From NCBI GenBank assembly GCA_946545145.1, contig CAMNNG010000010.1:1-17566 (forward strand): a stretch of DNA of 17,566 nucleotides, given 5' to 3'. Below are positions 6,255 through 13,730 of the stretch, piece after piece. The translations under genes and the position numbers were made by a program. The stretch is from an uncultured Bacillota bacterium. GTDB taxonomy: Bacteria > Bacillota > Clostridia > Peptostreptococcales > Anaerovoracaceae. The notes beneath the pieces are model-generated. The model was not told the DNA's origin, searched no databases, and saw only the letters and a list, made by a program, of their open reading frames with translations. Each line of letters starts with the position of its first letter. The stretch's first letter is position 1.

Positions 6255-9200
6255 TTATTTTGTCATTACCTGCGGCTTCGGAAGTCTCTCAGCAATGGTG
6301 TTCATGAGGTTGTCTGTGCATGCCAGAGGATCGTACATCTTAGCCTTTTCGACTACTGCGAACTTCGGATCCTTCGGAACTTCGACACCTACGAGAACTT
6401 CGCCGAGTTCAGCATCTCTGTATGCCGGGATAACGTCTACCATTTCGTCCATGATATCGTACTCATCTTCGAATCCGAAGTCTTCTTCATAGACGTAAGC
6501 GATAGCCTGAGCAACTTCCCAGTTGGAGAGCTCAACTCCCTCATCTATAGCCGGGTTGACACCCTGGAGTCTTCTTTCAGTGTTCGTGAATGTACCGTCA
6601 GCACTTGCGAATCCTGTACCCGGGATGACTACGTCAGCAGCCTGAGCAGTCTTCGTCATGTGCGTGTCGACTACAGCCAGGAACTCGACATCCTTGAGGA
6701 GCTTGGCATCCGGATCTTCACCGAAGCATACGAGAGCCTTGATTCCGTCCATAGCCTCTGCGCCTGCAGTGATACCGATGTCTCTGATACCCTGCGAGTT
6801 GTTCTTCGGTCTGATCTGGAGGATACCGTCTCTTGCTGCGCCGATGTGACCGGACAGAAGAGCGATGTCAGCGATCAGCTCGCCTGCTTCAACAGACATA
6901 ACGTTCTGCTGGAATACGAGCATAGCCTTCTTGGCATCCATGTAAAGCTCTGCGAGCTCTGCCATGTTCTTCGAAACCTTGACTTCCTTGATGCTCTTCT
7001 TGAATGCTGCGAAGCCCTTAGCGGACGACTTGCATCCTGCATCGAGGAGTGCCTTTGCGATCTCCTTGAGAACGGAGACGTCATTCTTCGTTCTGTAGAT
7101 CTTATAAGCGAAGTTGTATTCCTCATCCATTCCGTGCGGATTGACGAGAACTACCTTAGCTCCACGCTCTGAAGCCTGTTTCATCTTCAGCTGGATTACC
7201 GGGTTGTCTTCCGATACGAAGTCGAACGCGATGATAACATCTGTCGGAAGCAGCTCATCGATCGTGTTCGGTGTAGCTTCTACGCCCAGTACGCTTTCCA
7301 TACCGCTCTGACGGTTGTTGAAGCAAAGCGTTCTTGCGCCCATGAGGTCAGCAAGCTTCTTCATCGTGTAAGCTTCTTCGTTCGTGAATCTGTCGGATAT
7401 AGCAACTGCTACAGCATCCTTGCCGTACTTCGTTGCGAGAGCTTCTGTCTTCTTGGCTACCATTACGCAAGCTTCGTGGTAGTCTGTCTCTCTGAAGCCC
7501 TTGCCGGACTTGATCTGCGGCTCTTCGAGTTTTCCTTCGAGCATAGCGCAGTCGAATCCCCACTTGCCCTTTCCGCAGCCAAGGCCTGCATTGACCGGAG
7601 CGTTCTTGTCCGGGTTAGCCTTGATCAGCATGTCAGCATAAGATTCGAGGTCGAATCCGCAGCCAACCGAGCAGTACGAGCATGTTGTCTCATATACATC
7701 TGCGTCAACAGGAACTTCCTTGGCAACAGTCTGTCTCTCCTGGAGAGCGCCGACCGGGCAGACGCTTACGCACTGTCCGCACGATACGCATCCGGACTCG
7801 ATGAGCGGCTTCTCCATGTTCGGTTTGACGACTGTGTCGAATCCTCTGTTGACGAGGCCGAGAGCTCCGATGCCCATGACTTCGTCGCAGACTCTTACGC
7901 ACAGTCCGCACAGGATGCACTTGTTCGGGTCGCGAACGATGAACGGATGATCGTCGTTGAAGTCGATCGTGTTCTTGTCGCCTGCGAATCTTTCAGGCTC
8001 GACATTGTAGTCTCTTGCATACTGTATGAGTTTGCATTCGAAGTAGTCGTGGCATCCGCACTCGAGGCAGCGGCTTGCTTCCTTCTCAGCGTCCTCAGCC
8101 GTGAATCCGACCGGGATGACTTCGGAGAAGTTGTCTTTTCTTTCTTTTGCTTCGAGGATGTCCATCTCAGGACGGCACATTCTCTCTCTGTCTTCGAATG
8201 TCTTTTCTGTGATATCGTCTCTCGTTACGCAGAACGGTGTCTCGTACTTGACGATCTCTCCGTTGAGGTATGAGTTGATGCATTCACTTGCTTTTCTTGC
8301 GTCAGCGATGGACTCGACAGCGATCGAGATCTTGTCGTTACCGCAGTCGCCGCCGGCGAATACGCCCGGGATGCTCGTCTGGAACGTCTCAGGATCGTAA
8401 GCGATAGCGCCTTTTCTCGTCTTCTCCATCTTCTTGAAGAGATTCGAGTCAACAGCCTGGCCGATAGCCTGGATGATAGTGTCGACTTCGATAGTCTCTG
8501 TCTGGCCCTTGACCTCTACAGGACGTCTTCTTCCGCTTGCGTCAGGCTCTCCGAGCTCCATTACCTGGAGGACGACCTTGTTGACGTGACCGTTCTTGTC
8601 CGTCTTGATCTCCTTCGGGTTTCTGAGGTTCAGGAATTCAACGCCTTCTTCTTCAGCTTCAAGGATCTCGACCATGTCAGCCGGCATCTCGTCCTTAGTT
8701 CTTCTATAGATGTTGTAAACCTTTTCAGCTCCGAGTCTTACTGCTGTTCTGCAGGCGTCCATAGCTGTGTTACCGCCACCGACGATAGCAACTTTCTTGC
8801 CGAGTTCGAACGGCTCGTTTCTGACTACCTTTCTCAGGAAGTCGATACCGCCGACTACGCCGTCAGCATCCTCGCCCTTGCAGCCTACGCCTGTCGACTT
8901 CCATGCGCCGATACCGAGCAGTACTGCATCATATTCTTCTCTGATCCTCTCGAAGGAGATGTCTTTTCCGACTCTGACGTTGCATTCGATCTCAACGCCC
9001 ATCTCTTCGATAGTAGCAATCTCTTCGTCAACGACAGCCTTCGGCAGTCTGTACTCCGGAATACCATAGCGGAGCATACCGCCGGCCTTCGGCATCGACT
9101 CGAAGATCTTGACGCTGTGTCCCATCCTTCTCAGGAAGTAAGCAGCTGAAAGACCCATCGGGCCGCCGCCTATGACGGCTACTGTCTTGCCTGTGTCAGG

Positions 9201-9767
9201 TTCGCAGTCCGGAACGAATTTCTCTTCGCCGCCCAGATCCTGATCAGCAACGAATCTCTTGAGCATCTGGATGGAAACCGGCTCTTCGATGAGGCCGCGT
9301 CTACAGTCCTTTTCGCACGGATGCGGGCAGACTCTTCCCAGCGATGCCGGAAGAGGAATCTTTTCCTTGACGAGCTCGAGAGCTGCTTCGTATTCACCGT
9401 TCGCGATGAGTCCTACATAACCCTGGCAGTCTGTGTGAGCCGGGCATGCCAGTACGCAAGGCGGACGGCAGTCACCGAGATGGTTCGAGATGAGAAGCTC
9501 GAGGTTCGTCTTTCTCGACTCAGTAACTCTTTCTGTATTTGTTTTAACTACCATGTTCGGCATGATATCCGTAGCGCATGCCTTGACGAGTTTCGGGTTT
9601 CCTTCTACTTCGCATACGCAAAGTCCGCATGCTCCGTAGATCTTTGTTCTCTCGTCAAAACAGAACGTCGGGATCTCAATGTCATTTTCTCTGGCGACTT
9701 CAAGAATCGTCTGACCCGGGAGGCCAAAGACTTCTTTACCGTCGATGTTCAATCTGAATTTTTCCAT
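6255..9767 (-). CDS. NuoG/NfnB-like iron-sulfur flavoprotein fusion, probable electron-bifurcating transhydrogenase large subunit (StnA-like)
   Basis: A 1170-residue redox protein with five modules. (i) [2Fe-2S] domain with C36, C47, C50, C64 in NuoG spacing. (ii) GltD/NfnB-type cluster domain (C100, C104, C108, C114, C147, C151, C155) followed by two Rossmann folds: FAD (VIGGGPMG, 198-205) and NADPH (IVGGGNTA, 328-335, with RR at 355-356), closing with the FAD segment GVFAGGD (468-474). (iii) Cysteine cluster C567, C570, C572, C578. (iv) Two ferredoxin-type [4Fe-4S] sites, C617/620/623/627 and C660/663/666/670. (v) FdhA/NuoG-like part with C696, C699, C703, C731 and a molybdopterin-oxidoreductase fold to the end, lacking a Cys or Sec metal ligand. 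With NuoE- and NuoF-like partners this matches the Sporomusa Stn layout, so I infer NADPH, NADH and ferredoxin exchange. A formate dehydrogenase is unlikely without the metal ligand. The start follows AGGGAGGAAG. Confidence 0.85.
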   Translation of the reverse strand: MEKFRLNIDGKEVFGLPGQTILEVARENDIEIPTFCFDERTKIYGACGLCVCEVEGNPKLVKACATDIMPNMVVKTNTERVTESRKTNLELLISNHLGDCRPPCVLACPAHTDCQGYVGLIANGEYEAALELVKEKIPLPASLGRVCPHPCEKDCRRGLIEEPVSIQMLKRFVADQDLGGEEKFVPDCEPDTGKTVAVIGGGPMGLSAAYFLRRMGHSVKIFESMPKAGGMLRYGIPEYRLPKAVVDEEIATIEEMGVEIECNVRVGKDISFERIREEYDAVLLGIGAWKSTGVGCKGEDADGVVGGIDFLRKVVRNEPFELGKKVAIVGGGNTAMDACRTAVRLGAEKVYNIYRRTKDEMPADMVEILEAEEEGVEFLNLRNPKEIKTDKNGHVNKVVLQVMELGEPDASGRRRPVEVKGQTETIEVDTIIQAIGQAVDSNLFKKMEKTRKGAIAYDPETFQTSIPGVFAGGDCGNDKISIAVESIADARKASECINSYLNGEIVKYETPFCVTRDDITEKTFEDRERMCRPEMDILEAKERKDNFSEVIPVGFTAEDAEKEASRCLECGCHDYFECKLIQYARDYNVEPERFAGDKNTIDFNDDHPFIVRDPNKCILCGLCVRVCDEVMGIGALGLVNRGFDTVVKPNMEKPLIESGCVSCGQCVSVCPVGALQERQTVAKEVPVDADVYETTCSYCSVGCGFDLESYADMLIKANPDKNAPVNAGLGCGKGKWGFDCAMLEGKLEEPQIKSGKGFRETDYHEACVMVAKKTEALATKYGKDAVAVAISDRFTNEEAYTMKKLADLMGARTLCFNNRQSGMESVLGVEATPNTIDELLPTDVIIAFDFVSEDNPVIQLKMKQASERGAKVVLVNPHGMDEEYNFAYKIYRTKNDVSVLKEIAKALLDAGCKSSAKGFAAFKKSIKEVKVSKNMAELAELYMDAKKAMLVFQQNVMSVEAGELIADIALLSGHIGAARDGILQIRPKNNSQGIRDIGITAGAEAMDGIKALVCFGEDPDAKLLKDVEFLAVVDTHMTKTAQAADVVIPGTGFASADGTFTNTERRLQGVNPAIDEGVELSNWEVAQAIAYVYEEDFGFEDEYDIMDEMVDVIPAYRDAELGEVLVGVEVPKDPKFAVVEKAKMYDPLACTDNLMNTIAERLPKPQVMTK

Positions 9768-9782
9768 TGTCTTCCTCCCTCT

Positions 9783-11531
9783 TTACTCTACCGTTATTGC
9801 ACCGAAGTTGCAGTTTTCCATACATCTGCCGCACTTGACGCACTTCGTCTGGTCGATGACGTGCTGACCCTTGACTTCGCCTGTGATAGCGCCGACCGGG
9901 CACTTCTTCGAGCAGAGCGTGCAGCCCTTGCACTTGTCTGTGATCTCATACTTGATGAGAGCCTTGCAGGACTTCGCTGTGCACTTGTGGTTGTAAATAT
10001 GGTCTTCGTATTCGTTTCTGAAGTATTTCAGAGTCGTCAGTACCGGGTTCGGAGCTGTCTGACCGAGGCCGCACATTGCGCCGTCCTTGATCTTTCCAGC
10101 GAGCTCTTCAAGAAGCTCGATGTCTCCGTCCTTACCCTCGCCCTTTGTGATCCTCTCGAGGATCTCGAGCATTCTCTTTGTACCTATACGGCAGTAGTTG
10201 CACTTGCCGCAGGACTCTTTCTTCGTGAAGTCGAGGAAGAACCTGGACATGTCTACCATACATGTATCTTCGTCCATGACGATCATACCGCCGGATCCGA
10301 CGATAGCGCCTGTCTTTGTGATGTCTTCATATGTAACAGGTGTATCGAAGAGTTCTGCCGGTACGCAGCCGCCGGAAGGTCCGCCCATCTGGACGCCCTT
10401 GACTTTCTTGTCGTTCTTGATTCCGCCGCCGATACCGAAGATGACGTCTTTGATCGGCATACCCATCGGTACCTCGGCAAGACCGCCCTTCTTGATCTTT
10501 CCTGCGAGAGCGAATACCTTCGTTCCCTTGCTCGGGCCCTTGCCCATAGCAGCGAACGCTTCTCCGCCGTTCGTGATGATCCACGGAACGTTTGCCCATG
10601 TCTCAACGTTGTTGATGTTTGTCGGCTTCTGCCAGAATCCCTTTGCAGCCGGGAAAGGCGGCTTGAGTCTCGGCATACCGCGCTCACCTTCGAGCGATGC
10701 GATGAGAGCTGTCTCTTCGCCGCATACGAAAGCGCCTGCGCCGGCCTTGATCATGATGTCATAGTTGAATCCCGATCCGAAGATGTTCTTTCCAAGGAAG
10801 CCCTTGGCTCTTGCATCTTTGATGGCCTTGTCGAGTCTCTTGATAGCCAACGGATATTCAGCACGGCAGTAAACGACGCCCTGCTGAGCTTCCATGGCGT
10901 ATCCGCCGATGATCATGCCTTCGATAAGCGAATGCGGGTCTCCTTCGAGGACGGATCTGTCCATGAATGCGCCCGGGTCGCCTTCGTCGGCGTTACATAC
11001 AGCGTACTTGATGTCTGCTTTGTTCTGCAGCGCTGCGTTCCACTTGAACCATGTCGGGAAGCCTGCGCCGCCGCGGCCTCTGAGGCCGGATACTTTGATC
11101 TCTTCGATGACGTCTTCCGGTGTCATCTCCTTGAGTACCTTGGCAATAGCCTCATATCCGCCTGTAGCGATGTACTCTTCGATGTTCTCCGGGTCGATGA
11201 TTCCGGCGTTCCTCAGAACGACTCTCTGCTGCTGCTCGAGGAATGCAGCGTCTTCATCTTTAACTACGAGTTCCTCAACGACTTTGCCGTCTTTGAGGTG
11301 GCTGTCAACGATAGCTTCGACGTTCTCCGGCTGTACGCGGACGTAACGTGTGCACTCACCGTTGTCTTCATAAACGTCAACGATAGGCTCGAGGTAGCAC
11401 ATTCCTACGCATCCTGTGATGCCTACTTCGGCCTTGACTTTCTTGTCCTTTATCTGCTTTTTGAATTCAGCTTCGGTCTTCTTTGCGCCGGAGGCGATAC
11501 CGCAGCTGCCCTGTCCTATGATTACTTTCAT
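9783..11531 (-). CDS. NuoF/HydB-like NADH-binding flavoprotein subunit
   Basis: NADH-binding FMN and iron-sulfur subunit of a soluble NAD-linked redox complex. From the ATG at 11531 it has 582 residues; a GTG three codons upstream is possible, but the GGGGAGGTGG ribosome site is placed for the ATG. Domains (numbering from that GTG): thioredoxin-like [2Fe-2S] domain (C13, C44, C48), the FMN/NADH site (GRGGAGFP at 155-162, NADEGDPGAF at 183-192, CGEETALI at 273-280), the 51-kDa-type [4Fe-4S] site (C444, C447, C450, C490), and a C-terminal pair of ferredoxin clusters (C537/540/543/547 and C567/570/573/577). The C-terminal ferredoxin extension is typical of bifurcating hydrogenase and Stn subunits rather than complex I. 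In these complexes this FMN is where bifurcation is thought to happen. The gene lies 14 bases from nuoE and 15 from the fusion gene. Confidence 0.92.
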   Translation of the reverse strand: MKVIIGQGSCGIASGAKKTEAEFKKQIKDKKVKAEVGITGCVGMCYLEPIVDVYEDNGECTRYVRVQPENVEAIVDSHLKDGKVVEELVVKDEDAAFLEQQQRVVLRNAGIIDPENIEEYIATGGYEAIAKVLKEMTPEDVIEEIKVSGLRGRGGAGFPTWFKWNAALQNKADIKYAVCNADEGDPGAFMDRSVLEGDPHSLIEGMIIGGYAMEAQQGVVYCRAEYPLAIKRLDKAIKDARAKGFLGKNIFGSGFNYDIMIKAGAGAFVCGEETALIASLEGERGMPRLKPPFPAAKGFWQKPTNINNVETWANVPWIITNGGEAFAAMGKGPSKGTKVFALAGKIKKGGLAEVPMGMPIKDVIFGIGGGIKNDKKVKGVQMGGPSGGCVPAELFDTPVTYEDITKTGAIVGSGGMIVMDEDTCMVDMSRFFLDFTKKESCGKCNYCRIGTKRMLEILERITKGEGKDGDIELLEELAGKIKDGAMCGLGQTAPNPVLTTLKYFRNEYEDHIYNHKCTAKSCKALIKYEITDKCKGCTLCSKKCPVGAITGEVKGQHVIDQTKCVKCGRCMENCNFGAITVE

Positions 11532-11545
11532 GCGTTCCACCTCCC

Positions 11546-12055
11546 CTAAGCGTTCTTCCTGATCTCATCCAGGATATCTTTTACTGAATCCTTAGTGAGG
11601 TTGCCGTATGTTTCATCACCGTCGGCACTCTGCACCATCATTACAGGAGCCAGCGAGCAGCATCCGAGGCAGGCAACATTGTTCAGTGTGAAAATGCCGT
11701 CTTCAGTCGTCTCGCCGTCCTGGATTCCCAGGTGCTCGCAAACCGACTCTTCGATCATGTCAGATCCGTTGACGTGGCAGGCTGTTCCCTTGCAAAGCAT
11801 GATCAGGTATTTGCCTACAGGCTCCATCCTGAACTGTGCATAGAACGTTGCTACGCCGTAGATCTTGGCAGGTCTGATGCCCGTCTCTTCAGAAATGTAG
11901 TTGATCAGGTCCGGCGAAAGATAGCCGTAGATCTCCTGAGCGTTCTGAAGAATGGTAATCAAACTGCCCGGCACCTTAGCGTACTCTTTGAGTACAGGCG
12001 CCAGTTCTTTGAACTGCTGGGATCTGTTCCCGCAGTCGCACTTTTGTTCGCTCAT
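11546..12055 (-). CDS. NuoE/HydC-like [2Fe-2S] subunit
   Basis: Small thioredoxin-fold [2Fe-2S] protein, 169 residues, first gene of the operon. The four ligands have the standard NuoE spacing: C88 and C93 (CKGTAC) with C129 and C133 (CLGCC). The helical N-terminus contains the family segments YLSPDLINYIS and YGVATFYAQF. In complexes of this type it docks on the NuoF-like FMN subunit and takes part in electron transfer from NADH. The ATG at 12055 is preceded by GGAGGA at 8 bases. It is the promoter-proximal gene, with a strong promoter and a Rex-like operator directly upstream. Confidence 0.93.
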   Translation of the reverse strand: MSEQKCDCGNRSQQFKELAPVLKEYAKVPGSLITILQNAQEIYGYLSPDLINYISEETGIRPAKIYGVATFYAQFRMEPVGKYLIMLCKGTACHVNGSDMIEESVCEHLGIQDGETTEDGIFTLNNVACLGCCSLAPVMMVQSADGDETYGNLTKDSVKDILDEIRKNA

Positions 12056-12088
12056 TTTGCAATTCCTCCAAGGTTAATAAGTAGATAT

Positions 12089-12106
12089 TTGTTATTTGTT
12101 TAACAT
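12089..12106. promoter_or_regulatory. Candidate Rex (NADH-sensing repressor) operator
   Basis: TTGTTATTTGTTTAACAT matches the clostridial Rex consensus TTGTTAA-N4-TTAACAA, as I recall it, at 12 of the 14 defined positions, six in each half. It lies between the -10 box and the nuoE ribosome site, where a bound repressor would block the polymerase. Rex releases DNA at high NADH/NAD+, which suits an NADH-handling complex. No Rex gene is in the window. Confidence 0.55.
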
Positions 12107-12116
12107 GCTAATATAG

Positions 12117-12144
12117 ATTATAACACCGCATGTACAAAAATCAA
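12117..12144 (-). promoter_or_regulatory. Promoter of the nuoE/nuoF/fusion operon
   Basis: On the minus strand, TTGATT (12139-12144), a 16-base spacer and a perfect TATAAT (12117-12122), with +1 near 12110 and a leader of about 55 bases. An inverted repeat ACATGC (12103-12108) / GCATGT (12128-12133) brackets the -10 box. Confidence 0.75.
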
Positions 12145-12160
12145 CGTGTAGATGAAGAAA

Positions 12161-12175
12161 GATTCAGCATGAATC
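12161..12175 (-). terminator. Possible weak terminator of the panG-panC-panD-holA operon
   Basis: GATTCA / TGAATC 6-bp stem with a 3-base loop, 37 bases past the holA stop and followed on the minus strand by TTTCTTC. The stem is short and AT-rich and the T-run is interrupted. A longer imperfect pairing between 12151-12163 and 12193-12205 surrounds it. Confidence 0.35.
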
Positions 12176-12211
12176 GTCTGACTTTTTGCATCATCTTTCA
12201 ACATCAATGAA

Positions 12212-13252
12212 TCATATCCCCGCTATCAGCATTTCCAGCGCGAGACCCGCGTCGAGCAGCCCGGATTTGATCCTTTCATCAGTATCGAAGGCCGCCTTCA
12301 CTATGCGTATGAGATCGTTCTCATCATAGTTCCTGCTGAACTTGAGAGCCTTCTCGACCCTGTATTCATGGACCTTCAGTTTTCTCGCTATCTGCGATTT
12401 GCCGAGGCCCTGCTCGCTGAACTGCTTGACCTCAAGCATCAGTTCGAGCTGCCCCGCTATCGTCGCCAGGATCGTATGCTCGTTCCTGCCCGAGCTCTGA
12501 CCTATCCGTCTTCCGGACTTGATCATATCGTGCAGCATCGCGAAGGCGACGTCCTTCTTTTTGTCGCTGATCGCGTCGAGCATCTTGAAAACGTTGTGCT
12601 CGATGTTGTCGGAGAGTCCGGCCAGGACGTCTTCCTCGGTGATCACCTCGCTGCCCGAGTAAGCGACCATCTTCCTTATGTCGTTCTCGAGATTATAAAG
12701 AGCGTAATCTATTTCCTTATTCATATAGCCGCAGTTTGCGATCAGAAGAGATACGGCCTGAGGCGAAACGTTCTTTCCGGCCGAGCGGAAACGCTTGACT
12801 ATGAACTTTTTCAGTTCGTCTTCCGTTATAGGTCCGAATTCGTAAGAGCCGGCGTTTTTGCCGAGCGACTTCACGAGCTTCGACGCCTTCTTGTTCGCTT
12901 TCTCATCGATAGCCTTTATAATAAGAAGGCATCCGTCAGGCACGCTGTCCAGATAAGCAAGATCTTCTTTTTCCATGTCAAGTATCGACTCGATGACGAC
13001 GACTTTTCTCTCCGAGAACATCGGCATCGTTTCGCATGCGCTTACAAGATCATCCGTGCTGAGATTCCCCTGCTCAAAGCGGATGAAGTCCAGAGGCTTC
13101 GCCGCCTCCGAAACGAACCGCTCGACGAGCCTGCTCTCTGCCCAGTCGGTAAGGAAGGCTTCCTCACCGAAAAGCAGGAGAACATTCGGGATGTCTCCTG
13201 CATTTATGTCCTGTAACAATTTGTTGAATACCTGACCTTTATTTCTTTTCAT
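12212..13252 (-). CDS. holA: DNA polymerase III delta subunit (clamp-loader HolA)
   Basis: Delta subunit of the replicative clamp loader, which opens the sliding clamp. The 346-residue length from the ATG at 13252 is normal. It shows the delta N-terminal signature LLFGEEAFL (26-34), the following KPLDFIRFEQGN segment, and a helical C-terminal collar domain with KVHEYRVEKALKFSR. As expected for delta, there is no ATPase P-loop. The ATG shares its A with the last base of the panD stop (TGATG), so translation is coupled, and GGAGAG sits 8 bases upstream; a TTG one codon earlier is less likely. Its placement behind pantothenate genes is unusual. Confidence 0.93.
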   Translation of the reverse strand: MKRNKGQVFNKLLQDINAGDIPNVLLLFGEEAFLTDWAESRLVERFVSEAAKPLDFIRFEQGNLSTDDLVSACETMPMFSERKVVVIESILDMEKEDLAYLDSVPDGCLLIIKAIDEKANKKASKLVKSLGKNAGSYEFGPITEDELKKFIVKRFRSAGKNVSPQAVSLLIANCGYMNKEIDYALYNLENDIRKMVAYSGSEVITEEDVLAGLSDNIEHNVFKMLDAISDKKKDVAFAMLHDMIKSGRRIGQSSGRNEHTILATIAGQLELMLEVKQFSEQGLGKSQIARKLKVHEYRVEKALKFSRNYDENDLIRIVKAAFDTDERIKSGLLDAGLALEMLIAGI

Positions 13253-13635
13253 CAAACAAGCTCTCCATGCTTTTCGTAATTGCAGGCTTTCGTGATCTTG
13301 TTTTCGTCATCGACAAGAATGACCTTCGGTTTGAAGTTCTTTGCTTCTTCGGGATCCATCTGAGCGAATCCCATTACTATTATCTTGTCTCCTACGCTGA
13401 CGTTCCTCGCTGCCGCTCCGTTGAGGCACATTATGCCGCTTCCTCTTTCGCCGCATATCGTATATGTCTCGAAACGGTTTCCGTTGTCGATATCGACGAT
13501 AAGGACTTTCTCATATTCGAGAAGCCCCGAAGCATCGAGAAGATCTTCGTCAACGGTGATGCTGCCGACGTAATTAAGTTCAGCCTGGGTGACCGTGGCT
13601 CTGTGTATCTTTGCTTTGAGCATATCGATCATCAT
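13252..13635 (-). CDS. panD: Aspartate 1-decarboxylase (pyruvoyl enzyme)
   Basis: Decarboxylates L-aspartate to beta-alanine for pantothenate synthesis. The 127-residue proenzyme is of family length. The self-cleavage site is intact: G24-S25 in NYVGS, at the same number as in E. coli, where Ser25 becomes the pyruvoyl group. Other conserved parts are KIHRATVT (9-16), the ERGSG segment near 63-67, and NGAAA. The ATG at 13635 follows GGAGGT at 8 bases. It overlaps holA by one base and lies 84 bases after panC, a gap that holds a plausible internal promoter. It supplies the beta-alanine that PanC, two genes away, condenses with pantoate. Confidence 0.96.
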   Translation of the reverse strand: MMIDMLKAKIHRATVTQAELNYVGSITVDEDLLDASGLLEYEKVLIVDIDNGNRFETYTICGERGSGIMCLNGAAARNVSVGDKIIVMGFAQMDPEEAKNFKPKVILVDDENKITKACNYEKHGELV

Positions 13636-13700
13636 TATTGTTTACCTCCGTTTTCCATCACACTTCAGTGCAAAATCGCATACGGCTACTTTGTATATCC

Positions 13701-13730
13701 ATTATACAACATTACCGCACTATATAACAA
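13701..13730 (-). promoter_or_regulatory. Possible internal promoter for panD-holA
   Basis: On the minus strand, TTGTTA (13725-13730, 4 of 6) and a perfect TATAAT (13701-13706), 18 bases apart and overlapping the panC stop codon. The predicted leader is about 59 bases. It would uncouple panD-holA from the panG promoter. Confidence 0.45.

Noticed and set aside
6255..9767. Selenocysteine formate dehydrogenase
   Set aside because: The frame has no internal TGA and no Cys/Sec ligand in the molybdopterin domain, and the NfnB-like module points elsewhere.
9321..11549. Plus-strand open frame of 742 codons opposite the NuoF-like gene and the start of the fusion gene
   Set aside because: It runs antisense to two certain genes, its translation is Cys/Ser/Leu/Val-rich with no recognisable domain, and no ribosome site is obvious. 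It is a by-product of biased codon use on the coding strand.
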